Assembly: GCF_945859705.1 (NCBI RefSeq)
Contig: NC_079134.1
Span: 41,368,576-41,432,575 of the forward strand
Length of the DNA stretch: 64,000 nt
From: Episyrphus balteatus
Taxonomy: Eukaryota; Arthropoda; Insecta; Diptera; Syrphidae
Direction of reading: 5' to 3'
Below, piece after piece: positions 48,936 to 61,429 of the stretch (the first letter of the stretch is position 1; every line of letters starts with the position of its first letter). The notes under the pieces are model-generated. The model had not been told where the DNA came from. It saw only the letters and a list, made by a program, of their open reading frames with translations, and did not search any database. The position numbers and the translations under genes are program-made.

Positions 48936-49639
48936 GGGGGGAAATCCCTCTGGAATTTTTTATTTTTGCATTATTTTTTTTTTGCGTAATAAATTTATTT
49001 ATCAACCGAAGAAACTATTTTCAGTGGTCTTAGCCTTAAATGAAGCCTCAAAAGTGCCTAGATAGTCCCGAAACCAATGCGCTCCGAACCTACCATAGTA
49101 CGAAAACGAAAACTTTAAACGCATTTTTTTCGAAACTAGTTTTTTTCCGCGCCGTGCAATGTAACTCAAAAACTAATGAAGCTTTCGACTTGAAATTTGA
49201 AGCAAATTACTCCTTAACTTATTGGCCACAACATAAACCTAAAAGTTGAATAAAATTTGTACAGTAAATATTTTTTTAACTACTTCTTTGTAAAAAAAAC
49301 ATGGTTTTTTTTTTGTTTTTTTGATTTCTAATTTTTATTTTTCATTTAAAAAAAATAAATTTAGGTTCATGCAATGCGTACTAATATCGTCCAACGGAAA
49401 AAAATTTCCTTTTTGATTTAAGATCATTTCCTGGACCTGTGCATTGCACGGCGTAAACTAGAGGCGTCAACTTTGAAAAGCTCCAGAGCCGCCATTTTGT
49501 TATTTTTTCATTTCAAAAAAAATTTTTTCAATACTTGATAATGTCAGTAATATCTTGTCTTTTTCCAAATTTTAATAAGTGCTTTCAGTTTTTCATAAAA
49601 AAATAGTGAAAAAGGTGTCGTCTGGAGGGATTTCCCCCC
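48936..49639. mobile_element. TTAA-flanked MITE (piggyBac-like target), 704 bp
   Basis: The ends GGGGGGAAATCCCTC and GAGGGATTTCCCCCC are perfect inverted repeats. TTAA is present immediately outside both (48932-48935 and 49640-49643). The interior contains a short unsupported frame (49040-49249). TTAA target choice suggests mobilisation by a piggyBac-family transposase, but the ends differ from the 8275-10705 element. Confidence 0.8.
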
Positions 49640-49841
49640 TTAAGAAGAAATGACTTAATGACTTCTGTTTATTTTTCGGTAGTAAGAAAACCATATATAA
49701 CTTTTAAATGTGTACCCGATTGTAAAATACGTGAAATTGTAAAATTTTATATTTTGGCAGATTATTTTATTTTTTCGAGCCTGATAAAAAAAATACGTTA
49801 GTACCCATCAGCAATAGGTACTATGATGTACGTATTAATAA

Positions 49842-50796
49842 CACTGGTCAACAAGGTTTTTGCCACAAGAACCAGAATATACTTTTCTATATGTTTTTGA
49901 TGTGCTGAACTCGAAAATGAAGTCAGAAAATATGTATTGGCCTCCGTCGTTTATGAAATATTACCGTTAGAAAATGCCGAAAAACGTCATTTTGGCTGTT
50001 TTCGAGGTTTGTTTTTATGTGGTGTAATTCATTTTGAAAAAAATTATAACGGTGTCTATAAGAACTGGTTTTATTCTTCCAAAAAATGTTTGAATCTTTC
50101 CGATATCACTTTTACTGTCCGAGATATTAAAAAATTAAGTACCAGTCTTTGACTCAGAACCAGCACTGGCCAACCAAATTAAATTTTTTTTTGCCACAAG
50201 AACCAAAATATACTTTTCTAGAGGTTTTTGGGTTGCTGAACTCGAATCCGAAATCAAAAAAATTTTATTGGCCTCCGTTCCGGAAATATTACCATTATAA
50301 GATGCAACAAAATGGTTTTCTTATAACGGTTATATTTCAAGAACGGAAGCTTATAGAATTTTTATGATTGTAGATTCGAATTTAGCAATTCAAAAACCTC
50401 TAGAAAAGTATATTTTGGTTCTTGTGGCCAAAATTTTATGCCCAGGGACTTAAACTTTAGATTAAATTTAGTTTCTCTTTGGCTTACTAACTGAAACTTA
50501 AGATATCTCGAGCAATAAAAGAGATATCGGGAAAATTTAAACAGTTTTTGAAAGAAGAATATCTGTTCTTAAAATCATCGGTACAAATTTGTTTATAATG
50601 AATTACCCCACATAAAATTTGAAGCTCGAAACAGCCAAAATTACGTTTTTTTAGCATTTTATAACGGTAATATCTCAAAAACGGAGGCCAATCAAATTTT
50701 TCTGACTTCAGATTCGAGTTCAGCACGTCAAAAACCTCTAGAAAAGTATATCTTGGTTCTTGTGGCAAAAAAAAAGTTCAATTTTGTTGACCAGTG
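49842..50796. mobile_element. CACTGGTC-type element, copy 4, with TAA duplication
   Basis: It starts CACTGGTCAACAAGG and ends TTTTGTTGACCAGTG, with TAA on both sides. Internal modules around 'CCACAAGAACCAAAATATAC' repeat in direct and inverted order. It is the best-preserved copy and resembles 8710-9652 over its length. Short open frames inside (50149-50367 and 50487-50768) are repeats of the same module read in different directions. Confidence 0.85.
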
Positions 50797-52775
50797 TAAT
50801 TTTTATTTTCCTTAAATGCAAAATTTGCGAAAGTTTAGCAAACTTGTTATCGATGAAGGGAATTCCAAAATAAACAAGTGTTAAAAGGCTAAGATTCCAA
50901 CAGTAATTTACATTATTTAAGCATTATTATTTATTTTTTTTTAAATTTTACTTTCTAGGAAAATTTATTGATAATCGGGGTTTTCCGATCTATAATAATC
51001 TTGATTATTTAAAACGAAGTTGAAAGGTTAAAACGAAGGGAATAATATATTTTATAGTTAAGTATTTGAAAACTCAATTAACTACAAATATAATTTGGCA
51101 CAGATTAGAAAAGTGGTAATAATACCTTAGGAATTTTAACTAGCCATTTAACTTTTATTGGCTAAATATCTTTTCAAACTATTAAAAAATTTTGTACAAA
51201 AGCGTTTTTGTGCGGTCCAGAAATTGCAGACTATAGGTAAAGCATTAATTTTGACTCAAAACGTTAAATGCGTCTTAAAGTTAGGATGTCACGTTTTTCC
51301 TCGGTACAAAGATTTAAGTATTGGACCGGTCTGGTAATTCTCCGAACAATAATTCCATAGAAAACGTCTTTTGGAGCTTATCCCCATTTGTACGTTATTT
51401 TGTATCAAAATGTATGAATTCTTTAATTTTTTTTTAGTCAATCCGTTACAACATGATAAGTGTGTAAATAAATGAGACAAAAAAAAAAATTAAGATATTT
51501 CGACAAAAATTTAAAAATTCAGCAACATGCTTGGGCCTAATAATATGGCAAGGTACTGTAGTTAAGTTTTAATTTTGAATTGCAATCTAAGCCACACTGC
51601 TAACTGGCTCAGGCGGAACGGGAGAAAATAGGTGCGTCCCACCAAGAAAAAATCTCTGAGGACTCAGTGGCATTTTCAAAGAGAGCAAAATAATTTTGTG
51701 GGGCAAGTTTCTCACATGAATCCAATTTTTTTTCAAATCCAACACTTCAACTGCAACTTCACACAATTGTAACTTTTCTTCGAATTTTAAATTGTGATAC
51801 AAAATTATTTGAAAATAGGTTATTTCGTGAAGTAAGCTCAAAATAATAAAATTTTCTTTAAATTTTAATTAAAATTTTCATATTTTTAGCACTTTTATAA
51901 CTGCACACCACCAAAAAACAAACATCAAAACAATAACAAAAAAAAAAAATTATCATATCAAAAATATAATCAAAATTCGATTTTCGAACAACATAAAATG
52001 TTCAGCCTTTGCAGATTTTTAGATAGTCTAAATTTCAGTTCGATTGGATCAGGCTAAATGGTGCCGACAAACGCTGAAAGTTCCAAAAAATCTCTGTTTT
52101 TCCACTGTTTTGCGAAGAAAGTTAGCTCTTGCTCCCAAACATATGGGGCTTTTTTCACTTTTTATATATTATTATTAAATGTATTGTTTTTACATATAAT
52201 TCATATGCTAAATTTGTTTGGTCTTACTTAAAAAAAAAGTTATATTGTGCTCAATTTAAATTTTCAGTACTGACCTCAAAAAAGAGCTAAGTGCAAACTC
52301 TGTTAACAATGAAACTTTCTATGTTATAGATTGATGTAAGGTATCTGATCGCAATGCTTCAAGTATAATTTTAACTATACAATCACTTAAAAGATACAGC
52401 AACTTTAAAAGAACGAAACATTTTTTAAAGTGTTGAGCGAACATCGATTAAAGTTATTTTCTATTTTCGTGGAAAAAAAAAGTTCTGCTTTAATTGCCAT
52501 TAGAAAATGATCGTTATGACTTTAATTATCGACATCTCAACAATCAATAACAGCACTGAAAATTGAAGGTAGATTTGAAAAACTTGAATAAAATCTCTCT
52601 TTTTTTGATTTTTCAAACGAATTTTAAAAACCAAGACAATAAAATGCATAAATGAGTACTACGAACTTGATCTTAGAGTTTAAGTTTCTTAATTTTTTAA
52701 AAACTCTTAACAAAAAAAGAAAAATTTTTTAAACAAAATTCGTCCTTTAAAATAAATGACGACATAAGGTTGAGA
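50797..52775. other. Intergenic DNA, nothing recognised
   Basis: AT-rich with short open frames only. No family signature or RNA gene was seen. Confidence 0.5.
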
Positions 52776-53654
52776 CAGGCATGGAAAAGTCAATACAATT
52801 GTATCGAATTCGATACACATGGGTTTGCTCGAGTACAAAAATACAATTTGTCTAAATTCGATACAATTTTTTAATCTGTGTCTTAAAAATTCTTTTGCAA
52901 TCTTATATTAAAAAAAAAAGAAAAAATCGAAAGATCTTTTTGTTTAAGTTTTAATTTAGTTTACTTAAGATTTTTTTAAACAAAAATAAATGTTAGAATT
53001 TGATTAGAGTGACTTTTTTTTGACATTCATCAGCAAATATTGAAAATGCTGTTCAAATTAGAGACTAATAAAGTCGAAATGCAAAACGCTGAATTCACTC
53101 TGTTATAAATTCAAAAAAGAAAATGAAAACAATTTTCAAAGTACAGTGTCCGAAGACCTGCAAACTTTTATATGGAAAAGACATGTTAGTGTAGATTAAA
53201 TTTATGTCTTTATGTCTTTTCATAGAGTTTTGGTATTTATCGAATATTTAAGTTTGTAAAACTAATTTTAAGTTCAAAACTGAGCCATTACCTGAAAATC
53301 AAAATTGCACTTTTGGGGGGGAAAGAGGCGTGGGAATAAAAAAAAAAAACCAAAATTGCATTTTTGGTCCCCAATATTTTGCATTTTTTTTTTTAATAAT
53401 ACTTGTAGTCTTTTGTGAATATGTACTTTTTTCCATATATTTATTCATACCGAAATTAAATAAAAATTACTCTTTTGCGCAGAAAATAGTGAAATGTATA
53501 CGCAAAATTTTAGAGTTTTTGAAAATAAAACATTTTGATTAAATTTTATATTAATTTCTCGTGTGAATAATATATTTCAATACAATTGTATCCATTTCAG
53601 TACAATCCAAATTAAATTTTCAGTACAATTAAAAAATGTAATTTTCCATCCCTG
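52776..53654. mobile_element. hAT-family non-autonomous element with exact 8-bp duplication
   Basis: The ends CAGGCATGGAAAA and TTTTCCATCCCTG are inverted repeats with one mismatch. GGTTGAGA occurs exactly at 52768-52775 and 53655-53662. Subterminal GTATCGAATTCGATAC and 'TACAATTGTA' motifs recur. The 8-bp duplication and CAGG ends define hAT. No transposase is seen. Confidence 0.9.
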
Positions 53655-53662
53655 GGTTGAGA

Positions 53663-56399
53663 TCCAAAAGTTATAGTTTGATTTCATTTTTTAAGAAGCA
53701 TTTTATAGAAGAAACATTTTCAATGTCATTAAAGCCTTTTTTTTTCATTTAAATACATTTTTTTAAAAAGTTTTTTTTTTTTTTTTAAACAAAAATTTAA
53801 AAAAAGTTGATATGACATTCTGAAGTTAATCATTGATTAACAAATTCATTATTAGTTAAAAAATTGATTTAAAAAAAAAAACAATTTTTTTTATCCAAAA
53901 ATGTAGGTATTTATTAAAAATTGAGCTTTGGTTTATATTAAGTTAAGATAACTGCTTTTGTATAACAAATTTCGTTGAATTGATTCAAAGGTCAAAGATT
54001 TTCAAAAAAAACTGTAGATGGGACAATATCGTTGGTAAAATACTTAAAAAAAAAAACTAACACATGAATTTTTTTTTAATTAAAATCGTTAAAGCCGTTT
54101 TCAAGTAAATTCAACAAATTTTTTAAAGAAAACAACAAAAATTTCATGAACATCATCTGCATGCAAATAATAATCTATTTACAGGTTTATCTGGGATAAA
54201 TGTAACAGGCACAGCTAGGGTGGGTCAAAAAAATCGAAATTCTTTTTTTTGATTTGGTACTCCGAAACATCGATTGCTAGACCCCTCTAGAATATACACA
54301 CCAAATATGAGCTCTTTATATTAATGGGAAGGTCCTCCGCTTTGCAATTTTCCATTTTTACATCAAGCTTCTACTTAAAAAAAAAATTATTTTTTTATTA
54401 ATTGACTTTTTAGCAAATCTCTTTTCATATTCTTGTAGGAAATTGAACGCTCTACAAAAAAGGCCTTATACTCTTTTTCGTTTATCTTCGTACTATACAT
54501 AACTATCCCCAGTATAAATTTGTATGAAAAACTTTTCCAAAATTTTGGTGCTGTCCTAGAACAAGTCGATAACAATGCGGAAGTAGGAAAAGCTTATAGT
54601 TGGCTCAGGGAAATAAGGCTCAGGGTAATTACGCCCATTTTTATGGGGCTTATGACCTAGTCAAGTCCCACTCAAGTGGGACATTAGTCCCAAATAGAAA
54701 ATTCGATTTTGAACTTATGTCCGACCTAATTAAGACATCAGTCCGTACCAGAATTTTATGTAGTTATACCCCACCAAGCATATTTGTTTTCAAAAGGTAT
54801 CCAACAAAAGGATTCTTTAATTCCAGATTTCTCAAATGCAAAGGAACTTTGCATACAACCAACTTCGCACCTACCCCATATCCAATAGTGCGTCCAAGCA
54901 GGGGTTGCGGGGAAGCATGCCCTCTTTCCCCTCCTAAACATATTTCACTAATACTGAGTGCAAGCACTGTATAATATGTAAGCATCAATGGTGTGTAAAC
55001 AATGGTGGACACACTATAGGATTTGTTGTTTGTGCGAGGTTATGTCCCTGGGCCTTATATTCCTGATTTCTTGACCATTGGGTAGTATGACAGATGAAGA
55101 AGACATTGATGATGACAACATAAAAATAATAGAGCTACGGCTACCGTAATGTTCGACTTAAAATTACAAAAGCACTAACACTCCAATACCTCAAATATCG
55201 CATTATAGAGAGCGCTAGACATCAGTTTCTTTAAAAAAAAAAACTGACTAATCAACTAAAGTGTCTCAAATGTCATTTATGGTTAAAATGTTGCTGTTGA
55301 ATGTGCAATGTTGCACTATGCATTGCGAAAGAGTGTTTTGACAATTCTAATATTTATGAAAATTAATATGGTATGCATGATCCCATTGTACTAAAAAAAG
55401 TACACCCCCATAACTCCTTACCAACAATTTTTAAAAATAATTTTTCTTTCTATATATCTTAACTTTTATCTAAATAAACAGAAAATATCATAAAAATATA
55501 TTATTTTTAATTTTTACTACACTTGGGTGTTAATGGGTTAAGGAAAATTTAAAGGATCATATTTTTTTTGCTTCATATTCTTTCTCCACTTTTTTACCAC
55601 ATTTTAAAGAACAATCCATAGAATTGGGAATTTTGTTTGTTCTTTTAACATTTTTGCACTAGTGCATACAAATTTTTTTTTTGCATTTTATTCTGACTTC
55701 GCAATGAATAGTGACTTTATTTTTAATACCGGTTAAGATCAATATTTTTTTTTTACATTTCAATAACCCAAAAATTAAAATCTTAGAACTTAAAAAAAAA
55801 AATATGCCAGATTTTTTAATAAACAATAGCTAAATCAAAAGTTCTATTCAACTCATCCTAACCACCGGATGACCCTAGTCATCTTAAGAATTTTTTTAAT
55901 TATTATAACCCAGAATTTCACCCTCTCCCAACTATTTATCATGTCTAGAACAAAAAAAAAAGATTCACTTTCATTTTCAGTAGGCATATTATACCTATTG
56001 TGGGAGTTTGTTCTCAATAATTGCAGCACGTTTCATTGTTCTTAAGCCCAAGTACATAATTATTCCAACTTCCTACTTAAAACTGATTTCTATAGTTGGA
56101 CAACAATAATAGTAATAATTAAAACCATTTCATCGCATCAATGTCTGATCTATGTATCTTTTGTTTTTAAAAATTAAAAAATTCAAGACGAGACAGCTGA
56201 TTTATAATAAAAATAATATTAAAACAAAGCAATTATAAATATTGAATAAAAAAAATAATTAAACATATTTTAGAGACAAAAAAAATAACGAAAATAATTT
56301 GCATATTTACGTTTTCTGATTGATAAATAAAAATCACACAACACACATTTCATCATAAAATAAAAAAAATGTAAATCTCATTTTTAAAAACAACAACAA
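53663..56399. other. Intergenic DNA, nothing recognised
   Basis: It includes an unsupported 124-codon frame (54600-54974 plus) in a slightly GC-richer stretch, and a GGGTGGGTCAAAAAAATCGA motif near 54219 typical of repeat ends. No domain was recognised. Confidence 0.45.
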
Positions 56400-57760
56400 C
56401 AAAATAAAATTTGATTCAAAAACATTAAACATTATTTATTCATACAAGCCTAATGTCACTTGCGTCACATTTACGCCGCGATTAAACGCGTAAAGATATA
56501 TTGTGTTTGAACCCAAACATGGAGTTATCAACCCCAACCTTATCATCACTTTAAATGGAATTCCAATCGCTTGATGTCGCTCGCCACACTTGGAGAGACA
56601 ACACAACACACGACATAGACGACGAACTGACGAACCATTTCGAAGGGTATAAAAACTGCATCAGTTGCAGTGTGAGAGAAATCTTTTTTTCTCTCCTTTC
56701 ACGTTATTAACGCGTCAATTAAAATTTTTTTGAAAATAGCAAAAAAATTAGAAAAAAAAAAATGAAAAAAAAAAACACGAAAACATGATCGTGACCGCGA
56801 GAAAAAAAAATAAAAATAAATAAATAATAAATTGATGATCTGGTAGCCGCTTTCTTTCGGCCAACTTATAAAATCGTGCTCGTCCTAATTCTTCAAAAAA
56901 TCATTATTCTTACGTGTTTAACACGCACCAAGTACAACACGCATCTCACTTCTTCTAAGTTAGAGACAAATGCGACACTCGTGTGTGTTTAATTCACTTT
57001 CGCAATGCAAATGCAAATTATATTGGACGTCACACGGCGGCGTCCGTCGAGACTAAAACCAACTGCAGTGGTTTTTGTTTCGTATCCGTATCCGTAGCCG
57101 ACGTCAGACCGTGAGCGAATCTAAACGTCTACTGACGAGAGTGGCATTAAATGATTTGCAAATAATAAATGGAAAAATATAAAAAATATAGTTAAATATA
57201 GCACGGGCACGAGTGAGGGCATCCCCATAAATGTTGCATGCATGAAGCTGTTGGGGCGGCCCCTACCCGTCGAACAAACGTCACCGTCTTGGTTATTGTT
57301 GGTGTACCTTTATACACTCACACACTTCTTTTTTTTTCTCTATGAAGAAAACCCTTCCTTTCATGCATCGATATCGGTCGAGGGGCGCGCGCGCGACTCT
57401 TACGTTCATATATGTTTGCGTTAGCGTTCGCGTTCCACTGCACTTTCGAGCGTAGGACGCAACGCAATTGCAATTGCACATTCCGGAATCCGGTCGTTTG
57501 GTGGACCGCATCGGTAAGGAGGAGTATCGTAAGTAAGTAATTCAATGAAATAGAGGGGAAATCAGACCATATGTTACCTTGTTGCATGCATGCATGCAAT
57601 ATTATTGCAATGTATAGCGAGCAGTGTCAAACGCTGGATCAGAGTTGATGAATGTGCAGCGAGAAAAAGTGGGGAAATTGTGGTGTGCGGTGGTGCAGCA
57701 GCAGCGCGAGCGCCTTTAAGCTAGCGATCGAAAATTGATTCTTCCGAGACATGAACGATG
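56400..57760. promoter_or_regulatory. GC-richer promoter-like stretch
   Basis: CpG and GC content rise sharply here. GTATAAAA at 56647-56654 fits a plus-strand TATA box. The 57000-57130 section holds GGATAC/GTATCC hexamer repeats and CGACG motifs, like fly 5' UTRs, and 57370-57410 has a GCGCGCGCGC run. No start codon with a convincing protein follows. A transcription start or enhancer for an outside gene is possible. Confidence 0.3.
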
Positions 57761-58839
57761 TGGTTCATTTGAATAGACACAATTTGTGTTTATTTTATTT
57801 TTTACTGTTTCAAAGTCACAAATAAATTTGTATTGTATTAAGTTTAATACTAGTAGTTTTTAGCACTTTGTACCTGCTAAATATTTTGAACAATTTTGAA
57901 TTCTGTCAGTGCTTTTTGAATGAAAATATTTAAAAATTTAATTTTTATACATATTTTGGAGATCTTTGAATCAATACAAAAACTTTAAAGCTTAAATTAA
58001 AGAATTTAATATTTATTTATTTTCTCATTAAAAAATAAAATTGCTTAAAAACGCTTTCAATTTAAAAATAAAACAATGTCGGTGTAGGTATTTTTTTCAA
58101 ATATCATGATTGATCTAATGATCATGAGCTTTTTTTTGTTAAAATTATGAAAACAAGCAAAAACTTTTTATCAAAATGATCGGAAACTTAACCTGTTTTA
58201 AACCTTTGTTTTTGGAAGTGTGTTCCATATTTTCAATTTTTCCATACGTTTTATGTTGATTTACTTCTGCATAAATAAAAACCGTAAATTAACACTCAGC
58301 TTGACGTTGGTTTGTGAAATCAATTTCTCTTGGCCGGACTAAGAAGTTTCACGAAATCAAGGTTATTGATGTTTTTAAATTGATCAATGAACTCCACATT
58401 GACCCATCTAAAAACATTCGTGGTGTTTCTTTTTTGTAATGCTTTCTTTTGGAAACATGTACAAAGCTCAAAAAGCTTTTTACTTAATTCCAAACTCAAT
58501 TTTAATTTTAAGCTCATATAAATTTTAAATCGGAAATCTATGGTATTTATGTTTATTTTTTGCAAAAGATCAAAAAAAACTTTTGAAAAATCGGTCAATT
58601 ACAGAAAGAATACGTTTGCTAAACTTTTTTGACAGATCAATCATTATTTTGGATGAAATCGATCAAATGTTTTACGCGTCGAATTTTGTATTCTTAGGTG
58701 CTTGTTGAAAATATTAAAAAAGTTTTCTACGAAAAAAACCTTTTACAATTCAATTTGCATTGAGATTTTATTTCTTTGAAAATAACTATTAATTACTCTT
58801 TTGGAGATGATTGATACATACAAGAATTATATATTTAAT

Positions 58840-59645
58840 AAAATGCACGACTGGGTTCGCACGTATTTGCTCTTATGCTTAAAGTTACTCTGATGTTAAA
58901 GCTTTTTATTCAAGAAAATTAAGAAAATTTAAATTTTGATATTTTCAAGAAATTTGAAAAAAAAAATAAAATCTGTTTTTATAATTAATTAAATACCGTT
59001 TTAAATGATCTTTCACAAAAAACCGAGTATGCTAGTTTACTTCTTTTATAAAAAGGAATTTTTAGGAAAAAATTTTCGAAAATTGTTAGAGCCGTTTTTT
59101 TTTAAATAATTTTTTATATATACAAATTTTCTAACAATTTTTAAAAGAAAAGTTGGTATGCCATTTTGAAGAAATAATTTATTTACGCATAAACACCAAA
59201 TTTTAAAATTTTTTATAAACCCGTTTTCAAAAAATTGATTTTTCAAAAAAAAAATTATGAAATATTTTTTAAAAATCCAAAAATGAGTTTTTTGAAAACT
59301 TTCTAAAATTTTAATATCACCTTCACCTAAACGCTTTTGTATGAAAATTTTCGTTGAAATCGGGGTGGTCTTGAACGAGATATTCATAAATCAAAAAAAC
59401 CGTTCTATGACAGGTACCGTTAATAACGTTAAAAAAATATTTTTTTTTATTTCGAAAGTTGGCTCTTATGTGTAATACTACACTCAAAAATTTTAATCAA
59501 AATCGTTAGAGCCGTTTTTGACCGAATTGCCGGACCCACGTTTTTGGCATTTTCCATCATCGTAATGTCTTGTAAAATTGTTATCTCAAGTTCGTTTTTT
59601 TTTTACGAATCCTAAACATGCCCTATAGTACCTATATCGCAAGTA
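58840..59645 (-). mobile_element. Dispersed element family X, copy 2 (inverted)
   Basis: It begins TAAAATGCACGACTGGGTTC and ends CTATAGTACCTATATCGCAA, the complement of the copy at 46643-47560. Adjacent 59655-59890 resembles 21690-21900 (shared CCGAGTTGTGCGCA), suggesting another small repeat beside it. Confidence 0.75.
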
Positions 59646-60850
59646 AAAAAAGAATGAAACAACATACGATTTGAGGGGCTATTGGACCATAAATTGTGAA
59701 AGAAGCTTTAGATGTTAAATTTATTGTAAAGCCTAGTGTGTATACAGATCGAGCTAAATTTTATCTCCCATACAAAATTCTCGCCGAAATTTATTCACGA
59801 ACTTAAGCCGAGTTGTGCGCAGCTAAAAAATCAAATTTTCGTTTCAGTATGTACATTTATCTGGAGCACGGAAAACAAGTGAAGAAAAACGGAGAAATAA
59901 AAGACAGCTAAAATTTTAAAATTCTTAAAATTCAAATACATAACAAGTTTTTAAGAATTATTTTTTCTTTTCAAGGTAATTGAATAGGTTATATAATAAA
60001 AGATTTACTAACTTAAAAAGGGCATGGAACAAAATATGAATTGTTCAGCTTTCTGAATAAAATAGCGAAAAAAAGCTTTGGAAAGCTTTCCAAAAACTGG
60101 GCTGAGACAAGTTTAGTAATAAAGACCATGAATTTAAAATTTTTGATTCTATCCTGTCATGATCATATTTCAAAAATCTTAAAAACAATTTCTATCAAAG
60201 AAAAAGCTCTAAAGAAAGCTCTGAAAATTCGAATATAGCATTCGGGTACAAAAAAACAACGTATCTAGACTGAAAGAATTTTGAAACAAAGGTCACTTGA
60301 GTTTTTAATTAGAGCATTCTATTTTTTAGGATATATTTCATGTTTCTTTTTTTCTGAAAGCTTTCGGATTCAGAAACGAAATTTGGACAGTTTTACGATC
60401 CTTTGAATTTGAGATGAGCTTTTGACATACTGTAAAGTACCCAGAATAGGAAACTCAATGAATACTAAAAGTTCTAATGCTTTCGGGTAATCTATTCCGT
60501 TATTCAAAATGGGGTATTGGCTTTTCTACCAAGAATGAAATACGTTTTTAATGTTATTACTTTTTTCGCCATTGCGAGCCTATAAAGTTTAGGCTTTTAT
60601 CATTTGAAGATACTTTTTGGTTTTAGCGAATAGGTATGGCCAAAAAAATTATAAGTTGAGTCAAATCAAGTGAACCAGAGTGTCTCTGCACCTACCACGA
60701 CATAAGTAAGAAAAAAAGCCGGTTAGCCGGCTTCGAGCCGCGCAATAAGTGGGACTGACATGTTCAGCTTTTTTTACCCAGCCGCAGTACAAAACTAAGC
60801 CTCTAGTCAAAAAAAAATGCTAGACTAGCCAACATGAATAACCGATTTGG

Positions 60851-60909
60851 TATATAAAAGCGACAACACACAAAACAGAGACCAGACCACAGAATGGCAA
60901 TATGTAAGT
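60851..60909 (+). promoter_or_regulatory. Candidate core promoter with start codon and splice donor
   Basis: TATATAAAAG at 60851-60860 is followed at suitable spacing by a possible start near 60882. Then comes ATG at 60894 and a consensus donor GTAAGT at 60904-60909. This would make a tiny first exon for a rightward gene. It is a string of short motifs only. Confidence 0.3.
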
Positions 60910-61179
60910 GTCTGTATATCTTGGAGCTAGAGCTCTGTAGAGTGCGCCCCACTTGGGAGCAAACACGAGCGACGGACGCGACAAACGGTCGTGCATATAA
61001 CATATACAAATGTAGGTATCTATTTAACCACATTGGTAACAGAAGGCTGCAAGGTGTCTACGGGTTTTGTGTAATTCATTAATATTGTTATTGGTTTTTT
61101 TTTTTTTTTGTTATTACGGCGAGTATTTGTATTTTTTCTTTCTTTTCTTTGATTTTATTTGTTGCCATCAGTGTATTAT

Positions 61180-61188
61180 AGAGGGCGC
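61180..61188 (+). promoter_or_regulatory. CTCF-like motif AGAGGGCGC
   Basis: It matches the conserved AGRKGGCGC core and sits 68 bp upstream of the signal-peptide frame, in GC-rich DNA. It is one short match without flanking support. Confidence 0.25.
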
Positions 61189-61255
61189 CACGTGAGGGCA
61201 GTTAGACGACACAAGCAGCAAGACATCAACAAACGCGACGACGACGACAACGACT

Positions 61256-61429
61256 ATGAGGAAAAGTGCAAGTGGGCAGTATTTACTGTTTTTATTTTTG
61301 TTGGTAGTATGTTTGAGCGCCGGCCGCCACCATCGTAGTCGGCTCTTAAGTTGCTACCATCATACATATTTATGGAATGAAAGGGAAACAAAAAACAATG
61401 CAAATAATAATAATAAAAAAAGAAAATAA
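61256..61429 (+). CDS. Candidate secreted or membrane protein, first coding exon (signal peptide)
   Basis: The 57-codon frame starts MRKSASGQ, followed by the hydrophobic core YLLFLFLLVVCLSAG and a basic RHHRSR segment. That is a textbook signal peptide with cleavage expected near LSA-G. The ATG has A at -3 and follows a CAA/CGACGA-rich leader typical of fly 5' UTRs. After the signal region the frame becomes Asn/Lys low complexity and stops, so it is probably not complete as read. A donor such as GTATGT (61307) or another GT may splice it to an exon beyond the window. I do not recognise the protein. Chance occurrence remains possible. Confidence 0.45.
   Translation: MRKSASGQYLLFLFLLVVCLSAGRHHRSRLLSCYHHTYLWNERETKNNANNNNKKRK

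Noticed and set aside
54600..54974. 124-codon plus-strand open frame
   Set aside because: No family resemblance. A slightly GC-richer patch makes long chance frames more likely, and overlapping minus frames are equally open.
56661..56666. TCAGTT as initiator for the TATA-like box at 56648
   Set aside because: The spacing (about 15 bp) is too short for a normal TATA-initiator pair.
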